Below are positions 26,183 through 32,900 of a stretch of DNA of 64,000 bases, piece after piece. The first letter of the stretch is position 1. Every line of letters starts with the position of its first letter. Position numbers and translations under genes: made by a program. Location of the stretch: contig NZ_RBXB01000001.1 in NCBI RefSeq assembly GCF_003634775.1, positions 62,001 through 126,000 on the forward strand. Reading direction: 5' to 3'. The notes below the pieces were generated by a model that had not been told where the DNA came from, did not search any database, and was given only the letters and a program-made list of their open reading frames with translations. Source of the DNA: Chryseobacterium defluvii. Its GTDB lineage: Bacteria; Bacteroidota; Bacteroidia; Flavobacteriales; Weeksellaceae.

Positions 26183-26830
26183 ATGAGTTTTTTTGAAGAA
26201 AAGAATCCTGAAATGGACAGGTATCTGGAAAGCCATGCTTCTTCTGAACCGGAAATCCTGAAAAAATTAAGAAGGGAAACCTTTCAGAAGACAACCCAAC
26301 CGCATATGATTTCAGGATATCAGCAGGGAAGACTTTTAACAATGATCTCTCAGATACTGAAACCTGAAAATATACTGGAAATAGGCACTTTTACAGGATA
26401 TGCCACACTTTGCCTTATAAAAGGACTTTCTAAAGACGGAAAAATAACCACGCTGGACGTGAATGAAGATTTGGCCTACCTTCCTCAAAAATATTTTGCT
26501 GAAAGTGAATATTCCGAACAAATTAATTTCAGATTACAGGATGCTAAAGAATTCCTGAAAGAAACTGATGAAATTTTTGATCTTGTTTTTATAGATGCAG
26601 ATAAGGAAAATTATGTAGAATATTTTAAACTGATTAAACCCAGAACAAAATCAGGATCAGTGGTAATGTTTGACAATGTTCTCTGGTACGGAAAAGTTTT
26701 GGAGGAAAATCCCAAACAAAAATCAACTCAGATTATTAAAGAACTTAATGATTTGATTGCAAAGGATGATGATTTTGAAAATCTTATTTTACCTTTGCGT
26801 GACGGGGTAAATTTCCTTAGAAGGAAATAA
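26183..26830 (+). CDS. Class I O-methyltransferase (COMT-like)
   Basis: A 215-residue member of the caffeoyl-CoA/catechol O-methyltransferase family. SAM-binding ILEIGTFTGYATLCL near residue 67, acidic loop TLDVNEDL, metal-binding FIDADKENYVEYF near residue 135 and VMFDNVLWYGKV near 160 are all present, so it should be a divalent-cation-dependent enzyme. Size is typical. Substrate is unknown; bacterial members methylate catechols or flavonoids, and some act on tRNA wobble uridine (TrmR). A TAAATTTG box at 26156-26163 is 19 bp before the start. Confidence 0.9.
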   Translation: MSFFEEKNPEMDRYLESHASSEPEILKKLRRETFQKTTQPHMISGYQQGRLLTMISQILKPENILEIGTFTGYATLCLIKGLSKDGKITTLDVNEDLAYLPQKYFAESEYSEQINFRLQDAKEFLKETDEIFDLVFIDADKENYVEYFKLIKPRTKSGSVVMFDNVLWYGKVLEENPKQKSTQIIKELNDLIAKDDDFENLILPLRDGVNFLRRK

Positions 26831-26908
26831 TAAAAGATTTAAAAATTAAAATATTAAGATTTTACAGTCTCTAATTTTTTAATCTTTAAATCATTCAATC
26901 TTTTAATA
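26831..26908. repeat. Octamer-phased inverted repeat block
   Basis: The gap holds 8-bp units in register: TAAAAGAT TTAAAAAT TAAAATAT TAAGATTT, then a 14-bp break, then TTTTAATC TTTAAATC ATTCAATC TTTTAATA. The second block is roughly the reverse complement of the first, so the whole could fold back on itself around acagtctct. Confidence 0.6.
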
Positions 26909-26916
26909 GATCATTA

Positions 26917-27633
26917 ATGAATAAAGGAATTTGTATTGTTACGGTAGCACCGGTTCGTGCTGAAAATTCTGACAAGGCAGAAATTGTTACGGAAATTTTG
27001 TTTGGAGAAAGTGCAGATATTCTGGAAGTAAATAAAAACTGGACCAGGATAAAAATGCATTATGATGGTTATGAAGGATGGATGGATACGAAACAGATAA
27101 AACCTGTAACGGATGAAGAATTAGCCAACAGAAAAGTAACTCTTATCACTGAGGATTTTTCTTCCGTGATCATGAACGATGGAAAGACTTTACTTTCTAT
27201 GGGTTCCGAAGTTGAATTCCCAGCCGTAGCATCAAGAAGAAGTCACGATGTTCGGGAAAGCATCGCATTAACGGCGAAAGAATTCATCAACGTTCCTTAC
27301 TTATGGGGCGGGAAAAGTTTTTTTGCGGTGGATTGTTCAGGCTTTACCCAATTGGTGTATAAAATTCACAATATAAAGCTTCCCAGAGATACTTATCAGC
27401 AGGCTGAAGTAGGCGTACCTTTGAGTTTTGTCGAAGAAAGCCAGCCGGGAGACCTGGCTTTTTTTGAAAATGCTGAAGGTAAAATTATCCACGTAGGAAT
27501 TATGCTTGACAATCATAGGATTATTCATGCTTCCGGAAAAGTAAGAATAGATACGTTGGACTCTACGGGAATTTTCAATAAAGAGCTGAATAAGCATACC
27601 CATAAACTAAGAGTGATCAAAAACGTGCTTTAA
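26917..27633 (+). CDS. NlpC/P60 (C40) cell-wall peptidase with SH3 domain
   Basis: A 238-residue protein: an N-terminal bacterial SH3 segment (residues 3-75; ENWTRIKMHYDGYEGW-type core), then a C40 peptidase domain with the nucleophile in DCSGFTQLVYK (Cys near 143), the His in KIIHVGIMLDNH near 192, and a third polar residue in RIIHASGKVRID. It cleaves the gamma-D-Glu-diaminopimelate bond of peptidoglycan peptides. No signal peptide is visible, which suggests a cytosolic role in murein-peptide recycling (YkfC-like). It starts the run NlpC, DUF1648, cupin, waaA with gaps of 2-6 nt. Confidence 0.92.
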   Translation: MNKGICIVTVAPVRAENSDKAEIVTEILFGESADILEVNKNWTRIKMHYDGYEGWMDTKQIKPVTDEELANRKVTLITEDFSSVIMNDGKTLLSMGSEVEFPAVASRRSHDVRESIALTAKEFINVPYLWGGKSFFAVDCSGFTQLVYKIHNIKLPRDTYQQAEVGVPLSFVEESQPGDLAFFENAEGKIIHVGIMLDNHRIIHASGKVRIDTLDSTGIFNKELNKHTHKLRVIKNVL

Positions 27634-27635
27634 TC

Positions 27636-28100
27636 ATGAAGGTTTCCAGTATATTATTAGCGGTAAATATTTTTTTGCTTGTTTTCATCTGGATATTCAC
27701 AGGGATAGAATATGCAGGGTTGCCTGAAATAGTACCTTCTCATTTTGCTGTAAACGGAACTGTAGACGGAGAAAGTGAAAAAAGAGCCATTTGGTTTTTA
27801 CCTGCTATTGCCACCTTCATGTTTTTACTTTTTGTAGGAATTCCAAGAGATCCCAACTCTCCTTTACTGAATGTTCCGAAGAGTTATCGGAATAAAGAAA
27901 ATTTAAAGATGCTTTTGTATAGTATATTGCTTCCCGTATTGCTTTTATTAGCAGATACAATTGTGGAAAGTATTTGGATTGCTCAAAGGAAACTGAAAGA
28001 AATGACGAATGCTGTCTTTGTTTTATTAAGCCTTTTATTTATTGTGATTGGGGTGAACATATTTTTTATGATTAAAAGCGGGAAACCTGAGAAATCTTAA
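27636..28100 (+). CDS. DUF1648 membrane protein
   Basis: A 154-residue protein with about four transmembrane helices (residues 5-23, 53-70, 86-107, 121-145) and the DUF1648 motif EIVPSHFAVNGTVDGES after helix 1. Members include SdpI-like immunity proteins and domains of unknown role. It starts 2 nt after the NlpC gene and ends 6 nt before the cupin gene, so it belongs to the same transcript. No function is claimed. Confidence 0.8.
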   Translation: MKVSSILLAVNIFLLVFIWIFTGIEYAGLPEIVPSHFAVNGTVDGESEKRAIWFLPAIATFMFLLFVGIPRDPNSPLLNVPKSYRNKENLKMLLYSILLPVLLLLADTIVESIWIAQRKLKEMTNAVFVLLSLLFIVIGVNIFFMIKSGKPEKS

Positions 28101-28106
28101 CCGATT

Positions 28107-28451
28107 ATGATACATTCAAAAGGAAATGCTGAATATTACATTTGGGGAAATCAATGTGAGAGCTGGATCTTAAAAGACTCTGAAAATCTGTCTGTAAAGC
28201 AGGAGAAAATGCCCTCCGGAACTTCAGAAAAACTTCATTTTCATGAGTACGCAGAACAATTCTTCTATATTTTGAAAGGGGAAGCTGTATTTTATCTGAA
28301 TGATGAAAAAATCTTCGTAAAAACTGGAGAAAGTATTTCAATATTGCCCGGGGCAAAACATTATATTTCCAATGAAGCATCCGGTGACCTCGAATTTCTG
28401 GTGATTTCCAGTCCGTCTACGAATAACGACAGAATTGAACTTATAAAATAG
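28107..28451 (+). CDS. Cupin-domain protein
   Basis: A 114-residue single-domain cupin. Motif 1 reads GTSEKLHFHEYAEQFFYILKG with two His and a Glu as metal ligands, and motif 2 reads ISILPGAKHYISNEASGDLEF with the last His. This is the small RmlC-like fold that binds a metal and a small ligand or a sugar. Substrate unknown. Lies 6 nt from its neighbours on both sides, inside the NlpC-to-waaA operon. Confidence 0.88.
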   Translation: MIHSKGNAEYYIWGNQCESWILKDSENLSVKQEKMPSGTSEKLHFHEYAEQFFYILKGEAVFYLNDEKIFVKTGESISILPGAKHYISNEASGDLEFLVISSPSTNNDRIELIK

Positions 28452-28457
28452 CTGAAC

Positions 28458-29690
28458 ATGTCTTTTCTATATACGCTTTTTATCAACCTCCTTATTTTCG
28501 GAATGAAAGTTTTCTCATGGTTCAATGAAAAAACAAAAAAAGGTGTCGAAGGGAGAAGACAATCTTTACATCGGGTAAAATCGGCATTTGCAAAATCAGA
28601 TAAAGTGATTTGGATGCATGCAGCCAGCTTGGGAGAATATGAACAAGGACTTCCTGTTTTAGAAAGATTGAAAGAACTACTTCCTCAGCATAAAATTCTG
28701 GTAACGTTTTTTTCTCCTTCCGGATATGAAAATGTGATTAAAAAGAAACATTTGGCAGACATGATCTGCTATTTACCGTTTGATAAAAAAAGTACCATTC
28801 AGGAATTTACTTCACAATTTACTACAGAACTATTTTTTACGGTGAAATATGATTACTGGTACAATCTTCTGGATGAATTGAAGAAACAGAATGTAAAAAC
28901 GTATGTTATTTCTGCCTTGTTTTATGATAGACAAGCCTTTTTTACTTCATATGGGAAATGGTTTGTAAAACAGTTGAAGAAAAACATAGACTGGTTTTTT
29001 CATCAGACGAAAGAATCTCTCTTATGGGCGAAAAGTATAGGCCTTACAAATTCATCTGTAGCAGGTGATACCAGATTTGACCGTGTAAAGCAATTAAGAG
29101 AGCGTGATAACCATGTGGATTTCATTAAAGAATTTATTGGGAATGAAAAAACGGTGGTTTTTGGAAGCTCTTGGCAGGCGGAAGAAAAGATTGCCGAAGA
29201 AGTGGTCAAAGGTAATCCGTATGTAAAGATCATTATGGCTCCCCATGACTTAAAAAGAGTTCAAAACCTGAAACAGATTCTTCCCGATGCATTGTTATAT
29301 AGTGAGGTGAAGCAAAATAATATCCATGATTTTAATTCAAGAGTCTTAATTATCGATAGTATTGGTATATTATCAAAACTTTATTCTTATGCAGATATTG
29401 CTGTTGTGGGAGGTGGTTTTCATGATGCGGGGCTTCATAATATTTTAGAAGCTGCCACATTTGGTGTTCCGGTAATCTTTGGGAATCATTACAGGAAAAA
29501 TCCGGAAGCAGATGAGTTGATTTCTGTGGATGGAGGAAAATCTTTTGAAAAAGAAGGTCTTGCGGCCGATTTTATATTCTTCCTTCTCAATAATCTGGAA
29601 ACCCTTGAAAAGATGTCTGAAAATGCTAAAAAGTTTGTAGACGAGAAACCGGACTCTACAAAACTTATTTTGGAGAAAATACTATCTTAA
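28458..29690 (+). CDS. waaA: 3-deoxy-D-manno-octulosonic acid (Kdo) transferase
   Basis: A 410-residue GT30 enzyme that moves Kdo from CMP-Kdo onto lipid IVA at the cytoplasmic face of the inner membrane. An N-terminal membrane anchor (residues 1-19) is followed by IWMHAASLGEYEQGLPV, whose Glu is the catalytic base, then VTFFSPSGYE, KYDYWYN, and in the second domain VVFGSSWQAEE and VGGGFHDAGLHNILEAATFG for CMP-Kdo binding. Normal length. Its end overlaps a convergent hypothetical gene by 9 nt. With lpxB at 57.6 kb this shows the cell makes lipid A. Confidence 0.96.
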   Translation: MSFLYTLFINLLIFGMKVFSWFNEKTKKGVEGRRQSLHRVKSAFAKSDKVIWMHAASLGEYEQGLPVLERLKELLPQHKILVTFFSPSGYENVIKKKHLADMICYLPFDKKSTIQEFTSQFTTELFFTVKYDYWYNLLDELKKQNVKTYVISALFYDRQAFFTSYGKWFVKQLKKNIDWFFHQTKESLLWAKSIGLTNSSVAGDTRFDRVKQLRERDNHVDFIKEFIGNEKTVVFGSSWQAEEKIAEEVVKGNPYVKIIMAPHDLKRVQNLKQILPDALLYSEVKQNNIHDFNSRVLIIDSIGILSKLYSYADIAVVGGGFHDAGLHNILEAATFGVPVIFGNHYRKNPEADELISVDGGKSFEKEGLAADFIFFLLNNLETLEKMSENAKKFVDEKPDSTKLILEKILS

Positions 29691-30308
29691 ATATCCCTGA
29701 TTTTTGATTTCTTTCATAATCAGATCTAGATTGTCGGGAATATTTTCACATTTCAGCCAGTTAAGATCTAAGCTGTTGTTTGTACAAAGCTTCAGCAAAT
29801 AATGATTATGATTTATTTTTTGATGCAATTCACTTAAAAGGTCATCAATTTCCAGCCAATAATCTTCATCCAGTTTTTTAATTAAAACTAAAGCCTTAAA
29901 AACTTTATTGATGAGGTAAATGTACAGTTTATAAACATTATCAAACCTTTGTCTGTTGAGGTCTCCGTTATTTTCTAAAACGCTGTTGATCAGTAAAATG
30001 TTAAGAGAAACTTCTCCGAATTTATCCGTGGTGATCTTTACGTGTTCCGTAATTTCAGCACTTATTTTCCGGATGATGCTCAGGAAATATTTTGAATTTC
30101 CTGTATATTTTGAAGCCAAAAGTGTTTTTTCACGGATATTTTCTTCCATTGCATCCCGTTTATCATCAGTGGTTTCCTTATCAATAAGCTCAAAATATAA
30201 TTTTTTAGACAGGAGCTTATCCTTTTTCAATAACCTGAAAATAAGACGGTCTTTTTCTATAGAAGAAAAATTACTGAGTGCAGCTTTAAATTCTTTTGAA
30301 TATTCCAT
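29682..30308 (-). CDS. Hypothetical helical protein
   Basis: A 208-residue, probably all-helical cytosolic protein rich in Lys, Leu, Asp and Asn, with no signal peptide, no membrane span and no recognised motif; two Cys-Leu pairs occur near the C-terminus. Start is ATG 30308, overlapping the glycosyltransferase stop by one base (TGATG), so it is coupled to that gene. An in-frame TTG at 30311 is less likely. I do not recognise the family. Its regular tie to a glycosyltransferase and its position beside waaA suggest, weakly, a link to the envelope. Confidence 0.72.
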   Translation of the reverse strand: MEYSKEFKAALSNFSSIEKDRLIFRLLKKDKLLSKKLYFELIDKETTDDKRDAMEENIREKTLLASKYTGNSKYFLSIIRKISAEITEHVKITTDKFGEVSLNILLINSVLENNGDLNRQRFDNVYKLYIYLINKVFKALVLIKKLDEDYWLEIDDLLSELHQKINHNHYLLKLCTNNSLDLNWLKCENIPDNLDLIMKEIKNQGYLR

Positions 30309-31063
30309 CAATTAAAAATCTTAGAATATTTCATAAACCCGTTCATAGCCCAGTTGGCTGTATAATACAAAGATTTCAATGTAGAAAATCCCATAAAATC
30401 TTTATAAACCAGGTATTGATCTACAATGATATTCTTTTTCTTCCGTGAAACACTATTTTCGCGCATTCTGTATTTCGCAAGAGTCTGTGGTATAGGATAT
30501 CCTTCCGGAATTTCTTTAAGCAGATTCAGCCACATCACATGGTCTTCACGCTTACTTTTTATAGGGAATAGAAATTTACCGACTCTTTTGGTGTCATACA
30601 TCGTAGAAACCGGAGCCAGCCTGCAGGTTTTTAAAAGATTTGAAAAGGTAACAATTTTATCCGCCTGGAAATCTTTTAATACAGGCTGCAATTGCTCATT
30701 ACATCTGGAATAATTGCAATAGACAAGTTCTACATGGTGGTCCTGCATATAATCTGTCATGACCTGCAAATATTCAGGGTACCAGAAATCATCAGAATCC
30801 AGGAAGGCAATATATCTGCCTTTTGCTCTTTCAAGGCTTTTATTTCTTGCATTTCCTGCACCGCCATTTTTTTCTAAAACCTGAAGCTTTATTCTCGGAT
30901 CATTATATTGTCTGAGAATTTCTACCGTATTGTCTTTCGAAAGATCGTCCGTAATCAGCCATTCCCAGTTTTCATAGGTCTGGTTGAGAACAGATTGTAT
31001 AGTTTCTTCTATAAATTCAGCCGAATTATAACAGGGAGTAATAATGGAAACAAGATCTTTCAT
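30308..31063 (-). CDS. Glycosyltransferase family 2
   Basis: A 251-residue GT2 enzyme: VSIITPCYNSAEFIEETI at the N-terminus, TDDLSKDNT near residue 42, the metal-binding LDSDD near 88-92, and KREDHVMWL near 165 in the place of the catalytic base. The start is the ATG at 31063; an in-frame TTG upstream (31084) is not needed. It resembles enzymes near O-antigen and exopolysaccharide genes. It lies 23 bp downstream of the acyltransferase in the same direction and is coupled to the hypothetical gene. Confidence 0.9.
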   Translation of the reverse strand: MKDLVSIITPCYNSAEFIEETIQSVLNQTYENWEWLITDDLSKDNTVEILRQYNDPRIKLQVLEKNGGAGNARNKSLERAKGRYIAFLDSDDFWYPEYLQVMTDYMQDHHVELVYCNYSRCNEQLQPVLKDFQADKIVTFSNLLKTCRLAPVSTMYDTKRVGKFLFPIKSKREDHVMWLNLLKEIPEGYPIPQTLAKYRMRENSVSRKKKNIIVDQYLVYKDFMGFSTLKSLYYTANWAMNGFMKYSKIFN

Positions 31064-31086
31064 TGAGTGTTTTCTACTTGGCAAAA

Positions 31087-32064
31087 TTATAAAAATCTTT
31101 TTTCATACAAATGCCATGAGGCAACTCCTACTATTATTACGAGCAATGCACAAACTACAGCCATCATATATGGGTTATAATTGGCAAAAAGCCCTAGTGT
31201 AGTAAATGTCCTGATCATCGGAAAATGAAATATATAAATACCGTAGGTAAAATCACCATATTTTCCGAAGTTATTCAAAAATTTAAATGAATAAGCAATG
31301 TACAATATAATGATGGCGATCATAGCGGGAGAAAATAATTTTATGTCAAAAATCAAATCGATCCATACTGTGATCAGCGCAATAACAATAAGTACGTTCT
31401 TATATTTAATGAATTTCTCGAAGTTAAAATAGATGAGCATTCCCGGAATAAAATAGCACAACACTCCCGGAATTTGTTTGGACATTGAAATTTTATCCAA
31501 TGATTCAAAATAATTAAGGTAAACGAGGGATAAAAAATAGATAATTATTAAGCTGAGATTTCTGAATTTATTGTTTTTACCGAAAAACAAAAATAATAAT
31601 GGAACACAAAAATAATAACACATCTCTACCTTAAGTGTCCATAATGCCCCATTCACCGCCTGATTTCCGAAAACACCGGGAAGCCAGGGTGCCTTAAAAT
31701 TTAAAAATAAAGAATTCCAGAATAGATATTTGTAAACCTGGGTATTACTGAAATACTCTGTGAAAGAGTAGGTACTTACTAAACTTAATAAAGTTGCACA
31801 CAAAAAGATGACCAGTAAATAAGCGGGAACAATTCTGTTAATTCTCTTTTTTAAATAACTTTTCAAGTTTGATGATCTGTCGTAGCTTCTTGCAATAAGA
31901 AATCCGCTGACAATGAAAAATCCAAAAACGGCAATTTCTATCGGGCTGTTTTCAAGGATTTTAAGCTCTTTGGAAGCGCTTAAAGTTCCTAAATGCCCGA
32001 GGAAGACGATAAAAGCGAGGAGAACACGAAGGAAGTCAAAATTATTTTTCGTTATGTCTTGCAT
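31087..32064 (-). CDS. Acyltransferase 3 family membrane protein
   Basis: A 325-residue multi-pass protein with roughly ten transmembrane helices, opening MQDITKNNFDFLRVLLAFIV and containing the active-site-type FLGHLGTL (His near residue 22) and GFFIVSGFLIARSYDR of the AT3/OafA family, which transfers acetyl or other acyl groups to surface glycans. The start is ATG 32064: the longer reading begins with TTG and crosses the candidate -7 box TATTTTTG at 32086-32079. With the following glycosyltransferase it probably modifies the same polysaccharide. Confidence 0.88.
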   Translation of the reverse strand: MQDITKNNFDFLRVLLAFIVFLGHLGTLSASKELKILENSPIEIAVFGFFIVSGFLIARSYDRSSNLKSYLKKRINRIVPAYLLVIFLCATLLSLVSTYSFTEYFSNTQVYKYLFWNSLFLNFKAPWLPGVFGNQAVNGALWTLKVEMCYYFCVPLLFLFFGKNNKFRNLSLIIIYFLSLVYLNYFESLDKISMSKQIPGVLCYFIPGMLIYFNFEKFIKYKNVLIVIALITVWIDLIFDIKLFSPAMIAIIILYIAYSFKFLNNFGKYGDFTYGIYIFHFPMIRTFTTLGLFANYNPYMMAVVCALLVIIVGVASWHLYEKRFL

Positions 32065-32078
32065 TTGTATTGTTTGTA

Positions 32079-32086
32079 CAAAAATA
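32079..32086 (-). promoter_or_regulatory. Candidate -7 box of the acyltransferase gene
   Basis: TATTTTTG on the minus strand ending 15 bp before the ATG at 32064, implying a leader under 10 nt. No matching upstream TTG. Confidence 0.35.
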
Positions 32087-32262
32087 GTTTTTTTAATAAA
32101 ATATAAGGAGCATATGGGTGGGGAATCTTTGATAAATAAAGCGATTTTTAAGATTAAACATTTGATTATATACAGAAATATTTGTTTTTGAAATAATTTT
32201 TCACAAAAAACTATTAAATAAATCAAAAAAATTATAATTTTAGCGATTGAAAAATTTGATAT

Positions 32263-32736
32263 ATGAAGAAATTAGCATTACTATTTGCAGGTTTATCATT
32301 ATTTGTAGCTACTGGATGTAATGATGATGACAATAATACTACCATTGAGTATCCAATTGTAGGAACATGGCAACCTATAAAAGAGGTTGTTACAACAGTT
32401 CCTGTAGGAGGAAGTGGTGTATCGGATGAAATTACATACACCACCTGTCAGAAAGAATCCAGATGGGTATTTGCAGAAGGCGGGACCGGAAAAAGAACGG
32501 ATAAAGGGGACAGTGCAACTCCGGGACAATGTGATACAACTTTTGAGCGTAACTTTACGTATACGTATGATAAGAGTAGTAAAGCTGTCCAGATAAAATA
32601 TCAGGGGATTGTAACTCCGGATAACGGAAAGGTGATGACGCTCAATGAAACGACATTGAACCTTACCATCGAAGACACTACAGATCCTAATGAATACCAT
32701 TCTGTAACGTATACTTTAAAGAGGATTCCTCAATAA
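32263..32736 (+). CDS. Small lipoprotein, lipocalin-like
   Basis: A 157-residue lipoprotein: signal peptide MKKLALLFAGLSLFVATGC with the lipid-modified Cys19, followed by an Asp/Asn linker, then a beta-rich domain that starts PIVGTWQPIKEV, the opening of lipocalin-like (DUF5004-type) proteins in Bacteroidetes, and two cysteines (TTCQKE, GQCDTT) that may pair. Single gene with a good terminator. It diverges from the acyltransferase gene; the roughly 200-bp gap between them is AT-rich. Function unknown. Confidence 0.8.
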   Translation: MKKLALLFAGLSLFVATGCNDDDNNTTIEYPIVGTWQPIKEVVTTVPVGGSGVSDEITYTTCQKESRWVFAEGGTGKRTDKGDSATPGQCDTTFERNFTYTYDKSSKAVQIKYQGIVTPDNGKVMTLNETTLNLTIEDTTDPNEYHSVTYTLKRIPQ

Positions 32737-32759
32737 TAAGTAGAATGTAATAAAAAATA

Positions 32760-32789
32760 AAGGTCTCATCTTCGGATGGGATTTTTTTG
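32760..32789 (+). terminator. Terminator after the lipocalin-like gene
   Basis: Stem ggtctcatc/gatgggatt (three G-U pairs in RNA) with a UUCG tetraloop and a run of seven T. Confidence 0.8.
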
Positions 32790-32900
32790 TTGAAGGGAAT
32801 TAATTCAAAATTAAAGTTCCATTTCTTTTAAAATCTTTATTTTTGTAATCCCTCAATTTTTTTGGTAATAAATTAATTATAAATAAAATCTAAATATAAA

